Shown: piece after piece, positions 45,092-53,070 of the stretch
How the letters are laid out: each line of letters begins with the position of its first letter
Position numbering within the stretch: the stretch's first letter is position 1
DNA from: JAJTFW01 sp903922455
Lineage (GTDB): Bacteria; Bacteroidota; Bacteroidia; AKYH767-A; OLB10
Direction: 5' to 3'
DNA: 64,000 bases
Assembly (NCBI GenBank): GCA_943329665.2
Contig: CALQEU020000017.1
Location: 7,638-71,637, forward strand
The notes under the pieces: generated by a model
What the model was told of the DNA's origin: nothing
What the model saw: only the letters and a program-made list of their open reading frames with translations
Database searches by the model: none
Translations under genes and position numbers: made by a program

Positions 45092-45754
45092 TTATTTGCG
45101 AATCTCCGTAGTGTCTTTCACGGGCTCATTTCCTTTTAGTGTAGAATCACCCGGTGCACCTGGAGTAGGATTTTTACCACCTTTTTCTTTTGCCTTTTTT
45201 GCTTCAGCCGCTTTTTTTGCAGCCTCTGCTTTCTTGGCTTCTTCAAGAGCCACTTTTAAATCAACACCTTCTTTGTAATTTGAAACATTAATTAAATTGC
45301 CTTTACGATTAAATGTTTTCCATTCTCCGTCACGCTTATTTAATTTATAACTTCCTTCAGAGGCCATTTCTCCATCTTCATAGTATTTCGTCCACTTGCC
45401 ATTTTTCTTATTGGTGATGTATTCACCTTCTTGCTTTATTTGTCCGCTATAAAAATATCTTTTGTAAACACCTTCTTTAATTCCGTTTTGATATTCAATT
45501 TCCTCCATTACTTTACCGTAAGGATAAAATCTTCTACTCACTCCGTGGCGTCTATCGTTGACGTATTCCACTTCGTTCATAAGATCTCCTAAGGAATTAT
45601 AGGTCCGCCACACACCTTGTTTTTGGCCGAGTTCATCAGTTTTATTCCGATGCTTTTCTCTTCCAGGTGCGTATTTAGGCTTTTGCTCGTCTTGGGCTAC
45701 TACTAGAAGCGGTAACACAAACGCTATGATTAATAAGGTACTCCAACTTTTCAT
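45092..45754 (-). CDS. Secreted MORN-repeat protein (YwqK-like)
   Basis: A 220-residue exported protein. A signal peptide ending 'PLLVVAQ' is followed by about five MORN_2-type repeats of 22-23 residues ('GVWRTYNSLGDLMNEVEYVN', 'GVYKRYFYSGQIKQEGEYIT', 'GKWTKYYEDGEMASEGSYKL', 'GEWKTFNRKGNLINVSNY') and a Lys/Ala-rich tail. Database entries of this type are often named 'YwqK family antitoxin', but nothing here is a toxin, so I do not use that name. It lies 38 bp downstream of the FadN-like gene, so co-transcription is possible. Function unknown. Confidence 0.8.
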   Translation of the reverse strand: MKSWSTLLIIAFVLPLLVVAQDEQKPKYAPGREKHRNKTDELGQKQGVWRTYNSLGDLMNEVEYVNDRRHGVSRRFYPYGKVMEEIEYQNGIKEGVYKRYFYSGQIKQEGEYITNKKNGKWTKYYEDGEMASEGSYKLNKRDGEWKTFNRKGNLINVSNYKEGVDLKVALEEAKKAEAAKKAAEAKKAKEKGGKNPTPGAPGDSTLKGNEPVKDTTEIRK

Positions 45755-45792
45755 GGGGGACAGGATTACTTGGGCTAAATTAATTAAATTAT

Positions 45793-48195
45793 TTAATTTC
45801 TGAGTGGCTTTCCTGAAGTCAATATCGATTGGATGCGTTCAAGGGTCTTTTTTTCTCCACATAAGGATAGAAAAGCCTCTCTTTCAAGGTCCAATAAGTA
45901 TTGCTCCGACACCAAAGTAGGGGCACTTAAATCACCACCACAAAGGATATAACCAAGCTTTTGTGAGATAAGTTGATCATGTTCGCTTATATAATGTCCT
46001 GAGTACATGGTGTTTGCGCCAACTTGAATGATCCCTAATCCGCTTTTCCCCATCACTCGAATATCTTTTCTTTTTTCCGGCATAGTATATCCAGTGGCAT
46101 TCATTTCTAAAACTGCATTTTTTGCATCTGTTAATAACCTGCTTCGGTTTAAACTGATGGAATCTTTTCCAGGACGCAAAATTCCTAAATCGAATGCTTC
46201 GGCTGCAGATGTGGAAACTTTGGCTTGTCCAATAGTTAGAAATCTCTCTCTCAATGCATTAATTTCAATGTCACCCTCAGAAAGGCTGTCGGATAGTCGG
46301 AGTGCGAATTCTTTACTTCCACCTCCTCCGGGAATTAAACCAACACCGAATTCAACCATTCCAGTATATAGTTCGGCATGTGCTTGAACTTTATCGGCAT
46401 GAAGTGTCATTTCGCACCCACCACCTAAACTCAATCCAAAAGGGGCCACAACTACCGGAATGGATGAATAGCGAACACGCATATTCATATTTTGAAATGC
46501 ACGAATCGCAAAGTCAATTTCTTCCCATTCTTGTTCAACAGCCATCATAAATACCATTGCCAAGTTAGCACCCGCACTAAAGTTGGGACCTTCATTCCCA
46601 ATAACAACACCTTTGTAATTCTGTTCTGCTAATTCGATGGCTTTGTTTACACCTTGAACAACCTCTCCACCAATGGTGTTCATTTTGGTGCGAAACTCAC
46701 AACAAATAACATCGTCCCCAATATCGATAATGCTACATCCTGAATTACTCCAAATAGTTTTCGTTTTTCGAATGGGTGCTAAGCGTGTGTATGCCTCTTG
46801 TCCGGGGATGAGTTCGTAGCTTTTTGATTGGATGTTATAGAAAAGTTTTTTTCCATTTTCATTTTTGTAAAAAGTAGCGTTTCCGTTTTTTAACATTTCA
46901 TAAACCCAAGGAGCTGGTTTCATGTTTGCTTTTTCCATCTCAGCAACGAATGCAGCAACGCCTACTACATCCCAACTTTCAAAAGGACCAAGTTCCCAGC
47001 CAAACCCCGCTTCCATGGCGGTATCAATTTTATAAAGTTCGTCAGCAACTTCTGGTACACGTTCTGAAACATATCTGAATAACCCCAAAAAGGATTGACG
47101 ATAAAACTCTCCTGCCAGATCATGACCACTAACCAAAACTTTCATTCGCTCCTGTAAATCGTCGATTGTTTTGGTTTTTTCCAGTGTAGCAAATTTTGTT
47201 TTTTCTTGTTGACGATATTCTAAACTTTTTAAGTCAAGTGCTAGAATTTCTGTTTTTCCAGCTGCGTTTTTTGTCTTTTTATAAAATCCTTGCTTCGTTT
47301 TGTCGCCAAGCCATTTATTTTCCATCATGACAGTGATGTATTTCGGCAATTCAAAATATTCTTTTAAGCTGTCATTTTTTAATCCTGCTTTTAATCCATT
47401 CGCAACATGAACTAAAGTGTCGAGACCAACAACATCACAAGTTCTAAATGTTGCCGACTTCGGCCGTCCCAATACAGGGCCAGTTAATTTATCTACATCT
47501 TCTACTGTGAGTCCAAGTTTTTCTACCAGATGAAATAAATAAAGAATTCCAAATACACCAATTCTATTCGCGATAAACGCAGGCGTGTCTTTGCAAATCA
47601 CCGTGGTTTTTCCTAAAAATAAATCGCCATAGTTTTCAAGGAAGCTAATCACTTCAGGACTTGTTTGTGTTCCTGGAATAATTTCCATCAAGCGTAAATA
47701 CCTCGGTGGATTAAAAAAGTGAACTCCACAAAAATGTTTTTTGAAGTCTTCAGATCTTCCATCTTCCATTAAAAAGATAGGAATACCCGAAGTGTTCGTC
47801 GTAATAAGTGTTCCTGGTTTTCTATACTTCTCTACTTTTTCGAAAATTATTTTTTTGATGTCTAATCGTTCCACAACCACTTCTAAAATCCAATCGCACG
47901 TTGCAATTTCAGAGATATTGTCCTCAAAATTTCCAGTTTTGATTCTTGATAAATATGATTTTTTATAGAGCGCCGCCGGACTTGCTTTTACAGTGGAAGC
48001 TAAAGCTGCATTCACAATTCGATTGCGAACGGTAGGGTGTTCTAACGTTGCTCCTTTTGCAATTTCTTCGGGGAGTAATTCGGTTGGACAAATGTCCAAT
48101 AAAAGAACATTCACACCAATATTTGCGAAATGACAAGCAATTCTCGACCCCATGATTCCGGAACCTAATACGACAACATTTTTAATTTTATACAT
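45793..48195 (-). CDS. fadN: 3-hydroxyacyl-CoA dehydrogenase/enoyl-CoA hydratase fusion (FadN-like)
   Basis: A bifunctional beta-oxidation enzyme of 800 residues with the dehydrogenase first and the hydratase last, as in Bacillus FadN and opposite to FadB/FadJ. NAD-binding 'GSGIMGSR' is at residues 11-18; 'HFFNPPRYLRLMEIIPG' and 'DTPAFIANRIGVF' belong to the dehydrogenase; the crotonase part begins about residue 490, with 'FSAGANLAMV', 'GLSLGGGCEMTLHAD' and 'MVEFGVGLIPGGGGSKEFAL'. Together with the thiolase downstream and the acyl-CoA dehydrogenase at 38556 it completes a beta-oxidation set on one strand. Confidence 0.94.
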   Translation of the reverse strand: MYKIKNVVVLGSGIMGSRIACHFANIGVNVLLLDICPTELLPEEIAKGATLEHPTVRNRIVNAALASTVKASPAALYKKSYLSRIKTGNFEDNISEIATCDWILEVVVERLDIKKIIFEKVEKYRKPGTLITTNTSGIPIFLMEDGRSEDFKKHFCGVHFFNPPRYLRLMEIIPGTQTSPEVISFLENYGDLFLGKTTVICKDTPAFIANRIGVFGILYLFHLVEKLGLTVEDVDKLTGPVLGRPKSATFRTCDVVGLDTLVHVANGLKAGLKNDSLKEYFELPKYITVMMENKWLGDKTKQGFYKKTKNAAGKTEILALDLKSLEYRQQEKTKFATLEKTKTIDDLQERMKVLVSGHDLAGEFYRQSFLGLFRYVSERVPEVADELYKIDTAMEAGFGWELGPFESWDVVGVAAFVAEMEKANMKPAPWVYEMLKNGNATFYKNENGKKLFYNIQSKSYELIPGQEAYTRLAPIRKTKTIWSNSGCSIIDIGDDVICCEFRTKMNTIGGEVVQGVNKAIELAEQNYKGVVIGNEGPNFSAGANLAMVFMMAVEQEWEEIDFAIRAFQNMNMRVRYSSIPVVVAPFGLSLGGGCEMTLHADKVQAHAELYTGMVEFGVGLIPGGGGSKEFALRLSDSLSEGDIEINALRERFLTIGQAKVSTSAAEAFDLGILRPGKDSISLNRSRLLTDAKNAVLEMNATGYTMPEKRKDIRVMGKSGLGIIQVGANTMYSGHYISEHDQLISQKLGYILCGGDLSAPTLVSEQYLLDLEREAFLSLCGEKKTLERIQSILTSGKPLRN

Positions 48196-48348
48196 AGCTT
48201 AGAATACAATTCGAAAGAAAACCCAAAATAAGCGGAAAAGTGTGATAAATAGGAGAGAGAGGTTATTCTTTTATCAACAAAATGGAAGGATGAAGCATTA
48301 TTTTTACTGGATGAAGTACATCTGAAATGAGCAAAATTTCATAAATTG

Positions 48349-48382
48349 AAAAAGGCTGTCTCTAACGCGAGACAGCCTTTTT
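48349..48382 (-). terminator. Terminator of the S9 peptidase gene
   Basis: AAAAAGGCTGTCTC (48349-48362) and GAGACAGCCTTTTT (48369-48382) form a perfect 14-bp stem with loop TAACGC, working on the - strand. Confidence 0.93.
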
Positions 48383-48401
48383 GCAATCGTTAATTCAAAA
48401 C

Positions 48402-50327
48402 TTAATTTTTTATAGGTGTTGCACGAATAATAGGTGCATTCGCTTTTTTATCTATCATATGTGTTTTCAAAAATGTTTCCATCGCTTCATAAAACTCAAA
48501 ACGATTTTCTTCGTTTCTAAAACCATGTCCTTCATTATCTTTTACCATGTATTGAACAATAATATTGTTTTTCTTTAATGCAGCAACTACTTGATCACTT
48601 TCATCTTTATTTACTCTTGGATCTTTAGCTCCTTGCGCTATGAAAAGTGGACATTTAATTTTGTCAACATGAAACACAGGAGAATACTTATGCATCATCA
48701 CGGAATCTTTTGGATCATTTGGATTTCCAACCATCGTGTACATCATTTCTAAATATGGTTTCCAATAAGGAGGAATCGTTTTCATAAACGAAAATAAGTT
48801 GGATACACCCACATAGTCAATAGCACAAGTATACGTATCGGGAGTAAATGCAATGCCAGCCAATGTTGCATATCCGCCATACGATGCACCATAAATAGCT
48901 ACACGTTTTGGATCTGCAATACCCTGATTCGTCAACCAATTAACACCATCGGAGATATCTCTTTGCATATCTTGTCCCCACTGTTTAAAGGAGGATTCCC
49001 AAAATGCTTTGCCATAACCAGTGCTTCCTCTAAAATTCATTTGTAAAACTGCATATCCTCTGTTTGCTAAAAATTGCACCTCGGGGTTCCATCCCCAGCT
49101 ATCTCTAGCCCAAGGACCTCCATGCGGATTGATGACAACAGGTAAATTTTTTGCTTCTTTTACATTTTGCGGAAGAGTTAAATAGCCATGAATTGTTTTC
49201 CCATCTTTAGTTTCATAGCTGATTGGTTGCATATAGCACATATCACTTTCATTAATCCACGGACTTAATTCATGTAGTTTAGTTAATTTGTCAGTGGTCT
49301 TATCATAAAAATAATAAGCGCCTAAACTACGGTCACTATAGGTGCGCACTAAAAATTTGTCTTCATTTTTATTGCTGTTAGTTATGGCAACTCTATAACC
49401 TATAAGTTCTTCGGCGAGTCGAATATACATTATCTCCGTTTGCTTATCAAAAAAGGCGTATTCATATTTATCTTTTTCTATTCCAATACTTGTAAGCACT
49501 TTTCTCTTTCGCGAATAACTTAAGTCAGAAACGTCAACTTCTTCGTCTTCAAAAAGTGTTTCAACTTCTTTTCCAGTCTTAATATCTAAGAGGACAATTG
49601 CCTGCTTATCACGTCCAATATTAGAAGCGGCATACAGTTGCTTATTATCAAAGGTAAAGAAAAGCGGATTCGCTGATTCTCTAAAGTCAGTAGTGATGAT
49701 TGTTGTAAAAGGATCACTTTCTTTTTCTCTAACCATTAAGCCAGTTTGAACGCCATCGGTTGTAGTTGCGGCTCTAATTTGTCCATTATGATCTGTTATC
49801 CATCCTGAAATATTTCCCGGATTTTTTGCAACTAATTTCATGTCGCCCGTGGTAATATTCATTCTGTAAACATCAAAAACTTCAGGATTCTCTTTGTTCA
49901 TTTCAATAAGAACTTCATTTGGAAAATCTTCAAGTTGATCAGTTATTGATACACGAACATCTTTAAATGGTGTTAAATCTTTTTCTGTTTTCCCGTCAGT
50001 AGAAGCTAAAAACAAATGGAAGTTTTCATCTCCACCAAAGTCACGTACATAGATAATGCTCGTATTATTTTTCCAGAAATAACCGTTAATATCACGATCC
50101 GTTAAACTGGTTACTCGAACAGGTGTTGTTCCATTAATGGGAACTACATGGATGTTCATGCGATTGTTCCATGGAGCTAAGTAGGAAAGTTGATCTCCAT
50201 CCGGCGAAATTTGAAATCGTGTTTTTTCAGCGTTTTTGAAAAAATCTTTGACAGGATATGTTTTCTGTGCGACTAAGGTGTTTGACATAATTAGGAGGCA
50301 ACTAAATCCTATTAATTTTTTGAACAT
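48402..50327 (-). CDS. Secreted S9-family prolyl oligopeptidase-like peptidase
   Basis: A 641-residue exported serine peptidase with signal peptide (…IMSNTLVAQ), an N-terminal beta-propeller (about 30-370) and a C-terminal alpha/beta-hydrolase domain. The catalytic triad is complete: Ser482 in 'GASYGGY', Asp569 in 'GAKDPRVNKDE', His601 in 'DNEGHGF'. 'VINPHGGPWARDSWGWNPEV' is the oxyanion region. Its role is probably peptide use or processing in the periplasm. It has its own terminator. Confidence 0.93.
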   Translation of the reverse strand: MFKKLIGFSCLLIMSNTLVAQKTYPVKDFFKNAEKTRFQISPDGDQLSYLAPWNNRMNIHVVPINGTTPVRVTSLTDRDINGYFWKNNTSIIYVRDFGGDENFHLFLASTDGKTEKDLTPFKDVRVSITDQLEDFPNEVLIEMNKENPEVFDVYRMNITTGDMKLVAKNPGNISGWITDHNGQIRAATTTDGVQTGLMVREKESDPFTTIITTDFRESANPLFFTFDNKQLYAASNIGRDKQAIVLLDIKTGKEVETLFEDEEVDVSDLSYSRKRKVLTSIGIEKDKYEYAFFDKQTEIMYIRLAEELIGYRVAITNSNKNEDKFLVRTYSDRSLGAYYFYDKTTDKLTKLHELSPWINESDMCYMQPISYETKDGKTIHGYLTLPQNVKEAKNLPVVINPHGGPWARDSWGWNPEVQFLANRGYAVLQMNFRGSTGYGKAFWESSFKQWGQDMQRDISDGVNWLTNQGIADPKRVAIYGASYGGYATLAGIAFTPDTYTCAIDYVGVSNLFSFMKTIPPYWKPYLEMMYTMVGNPNDPKDSVMMHKYSPVFHVDKIKCPLFIAQGAKDPRVNKDESDQVVAALKKNNIIVQYMVKDNEGHGFRNEENRFEFYEAMETFLKTHMIDKKANAPIIRATPIKN

Positions 50328-50468
50328 ATTTTAGGTGTTTTAAGAAGTGCTAAATTAATATTTTTCATGTAATGTGCAGTGTTTTCTCTTTTGAATAGTT
50401 GTAATCACTTGATGGAATGAATTATCGGGATAATCGGATAGGAAGCGGTTTATATAATTAAGATTGCT

Positions 50469-50476
50469 TATTTTTG
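50469..50476 (+). promoter_or_regulatory. Promoter -7 element for the DUF5606 gene
   Basis: TATTTTTG followed by TGCCC fits TANNTTTG 18 bp before the ATG; no clean TTG at the standard distance. Confidence 0.45.
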
Positions 50477-50493
50477 TGCCCTAATTTAATTAC

Positions 50494-51057
50494 ATGAGTT
50501 TCGAAAAAATTATATCAATTCCGGGCATGAGTGGTCTTTTTAAGATGGTAGCTCAAATGCGAAATGGCGGATTCGTCGTTGAATCTTTACTTGATGGTCG
50601 TCGTCAACCTGTTTCTTCTACGCAGAGAATCACTATGTTAAAAGATATTGCGGTTTTTACTACGGATGAGGACATTCCTCTTTATGATGTTTTTAAAAAA
50701 ATGAAGGAACAAGATGCAATCGCTTCTAAAGTTCCAGCGAAAGCCGATACTTCAGAGTTGAAAGCATCTTTGAAGAAGATATTGCCCGATTTTGATGATG
50801 AACGCGTTCATGCATCAGATATTCGTAAGATGTTTTTGTGGTATAATTTGGTAAAGGAAGATGTGGGGACGGAAGATTCGGATGCAGCTATGAAAACTGA
50901 AATCGATGGTGAAGCATCAGAAGTGAATGCAAACATCAACGAAGAAGTTGCGGTTGAAGAACCAGTGAAAAAGAAGGCCGTGAAGAAGAAGAAAGATGAT
51001 GTAACTGATGAAGAAGAAGCTCCAGCACCCAAGAAAAAAGCTGCTAAAACAGCATAA
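50494..51057 (+). CDS. DUF5606 domain protein with basic tail
   Basis: A 187-residue protein conserved in Bacteroidota. The DUF5606 core (about 1-120: 'EKIISIPGMSGLFKMVAQMR', 'SLLDGRRQPVSSTQRITMLK', 'DIAVFTTDEDIPLYDVFKKM') is followed by a Lys/Glu/Ala-rich tail with 'KKKAVKKKKDD' that suggests nucleic-acid or ribosome contact. No enzyme motif is present and no function is established. A strong terminator follows. Confidence 0.85.
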   Translation: MSFEKIISIPGMSGLFKMVAQMRNGGFVVESLLDGRRQPVSSTQRITMLKDIAVFTTDEDIPLYDVFKKMKEQDAIASKVPAKADTSELKASLKKILPDFDDERVHASDIRKMFLWYNLVKEDVGTEDSDAAMKTEIDGEASEVNANINEEVAVEEPVKKKAVKKKKDDVTDEEEAPAPKKKAAKTA

Positions 51058-51090
51058 GCGAATGAATAATTAAGCAATTTAAAATAGTTA

Positions 51091-51113
51091 GCCGACCTTA
51101 GGTCGGCTTTTTT
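51091..51113 (+). terminator. Terminator of the DUF5606 gene
   Basis: GCCGACC (51091-51097), loop TTA, GGTCGGC (51101-51107), then six T. Confidence 0.93.
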
Positions 51114-51204
51114 GCTTTTCACGTATTGCTGTTTAATTCTTTTTTTAATTTTTATGAGTTAGCCTTTGCTAAGATTATCTTCGTATAAATTTTATAGAAA
51201 GCCT

Positions 51205-52926
51205 ATGTTAAATAATGATGCTCTTGTTCTTGACCGTGACTATTTGCCTGAAAAAATAGAAGTGAGTGATTGGCAGGTTGTTGAATCCTACTTTCATGAA
51301 CTTCTTAGCAGAAAAATACAAAGTGTTGAAGAGTTGAAAATATGGCTTCGTAATCGAAGTGAAATAGAAGCATTTCTTCAAGAAGAATTGGGTTGGCGAT
51401 ATATTCGCATGAGTTGCGATACAGCGAACGAAGAGTATTCTACTGCTTTTAATTTTTTTGTAGGCGAGATTCAACCTAAAATTGCTCCATTAAGTCATCA
51501 ACTCGATCAGTTTTTATTAAGTAATGCATTCCTCTCTCAATTAAATGGTCGACCGTACGAAATTCTGTTGCGTCAAGTGAAAAAGAGAGTGGAAATTTTT
51601 AGAGAAACAAATGTTCCTCTTTTCGCCGAATTGCAGCAAAAGGAACAAGAGTTTTCTTCAATCTCAGGAGCCATGAGTATAGATTGGGAAGGGCAAGAAA
51701 TTACGTTGCAACAAGCCAGTAATTTTTTAGAACAAGACGATCGTAATAAACGCGAACAAGTTTATAAGAAGATTATGGCCCGTAGAGCAATGGACGCCAA
51801 TCGACTCGATGATTTGATGAATGAATTGCTTCGGAGTCGTAATGAAATAGCAGCGAACGCGGATTTTAAAGATTTTAGAGATTTTATGTTCGCTAGCCTC
51901 GGAAGGTTTGATTATGATGCGAATGATTGTATTCAGTTTCATGAAGCTGTAGAAAAATTTCTTGTGCCTATTAATGAAAGAATTGATGCACATCATCGAA
52001 AAGAATTAAATCTTGATGTGTTAAAACCATGGGATGTTTCGGCTGCGGTGAAAGGTAAAATCCCTCTTCAACCTTTTTCGTCTACCGAAGATGCTATGAC
52101 GAAAACCATTGCTTGCTTTCATGAAATTGATCCCTTCTTAGGATCTTGCATGTCTCAGATGAAGAAAGCAAATCGAATTGATCTGGATTCGAGAAAAGGG
52201 AAAGCGCCTGGTGGGTATAATTATCCTCTCTACGAGACCGGACTTCCTTTCATCTTTATGAATTCCACGAATAGTCTGCGCGATATGGTGACTTTAGTTC
52301 ACGAAGGGGGTCATGCCGTTCAATCCATTGTGGATCGACCTCTAGAATTAGTCGATTTTAAAAATTTGCCCAGCGAAATTGCAGAGTTGGCTTCTATGTC
52401 GATGGAATTAATTTCTATGGAGCACTGGCATCATTATTTTGAGACTGAACAAGAGTTGAAAATGGCTAAAAGGAAGCATTTGGAAGATGTATTGAAAGGC
52501 TTGCCATGGATTGCTTGCGTTGATGCTTTTCAACATTGGATTTATACGAATCCGAACCATTCAGTGGAAGAAAGAACGGATGCTTGGTCGAAAACGTATG
52601 AACGATTTGCCAGTAAATCGGTAGATTGGTCTGGTGTGGAGTCGGTGAAAAAATTGCTTTGGCAAAAACAACTTCATATTTATGAAGTTCCATTTTATTA
52701 CATAGAATACGGATTTGCTCAGTTAGGCGCCATTGCAATGTGGAGGAATTATAGGTTAAATCCTTCGCAAACGATTAATCAGTACTTAGATGCATTAAAA
52801 ATGGGATACACCGCTTCCATCGCTGAAGTATATGAAAGGGCAGGTGTTCGCTTCGATTTTTCAGAAGATTATATCCGAGAATTAGCCGGTTTTGTGAATG
52901 AAGAATGGGAGAAATTGATTGATTAA
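51205..52926 (+). CDS. M3-family oligoendopeptidase
   Basis: A cytosolic zinc oligopeptidase of 573 residues. The M3 motif HEGGH is in 'TLVHEGGHAVQSIVD', and the third ligand Glu is in 'NLPSEIAELASMSMELI' about 25 residues on. The helical N-terminal lid is present. The frame runs from TTG 51166, but ATG 51205 is the first good start and fits relatives. It degrades short peptides. No operon partner. Confidence 0.92.
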   Translation: MLNNDALVLDRDYLPEKIEVSDWQVVESYFHELLSRKIQSVEELKIWLRNRSEIEAFLQEELGWRYIRMSCDTANEEYSTAFNFFVGEIQPKIAPLSHQLDQFLLSNAFLSQLNGRPYEILLRQVKKRVEIFRETNVPLFAELQQKEQEFSSISGAMSIDWEGQEITLQQASNFLEQDDRNKREQVYKKIMARRAMDANRLDDLMNELLRSRNEIAANADFKDFRDFMFASLGRFDYDANDCIQFHEAVEKFLVPINERIDAHHRKELNLDVLKPWDVSAAVKGKIPLQPFSSTEDAMTKTIACFHEIDPFLGSCMSQMKKANRIDLDSRKGKAPGGYNYPLYETGLPFIFMNSTNSLRDMVTLVHEGGHAVQSIVDRPLELVDFKNLPSEIAELASMSMELISMEHWHHYFETEQELKMAKRKHLEDVLKGLPWIACVDAFQHWIYTNPNHSVEERTDAWSKTYERFASKSVDWSGVESVKKLLWQKQLHIYEVPFYYIEYGFAQLGAIAMWRNYRLNPSQTINQYLDALKMGYTASIAEVYERAGVRFDFSEDYIRELAGFVNEEWEKLID

Positions 52927-53070
52927 TAGTTCTTTACTTTAATCTTCTTTTTAGATTTCTTTACCTAAATGGATTGGCGAAATGGAAAAGACTCTTTTTA
53001 GACTAATTTATCTGAAAAAATAGTAACTTTTTCGATTAAAAAACGAATAAGTGGAGTTAGATAAAAAACA

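Noticed and set aside
45092..45754. Toxin-antitoxin system on the basis of the YwqK family name
   Set aside because: The protein is a secreted MORN-repeat protein and no toxin gene is adjacent.
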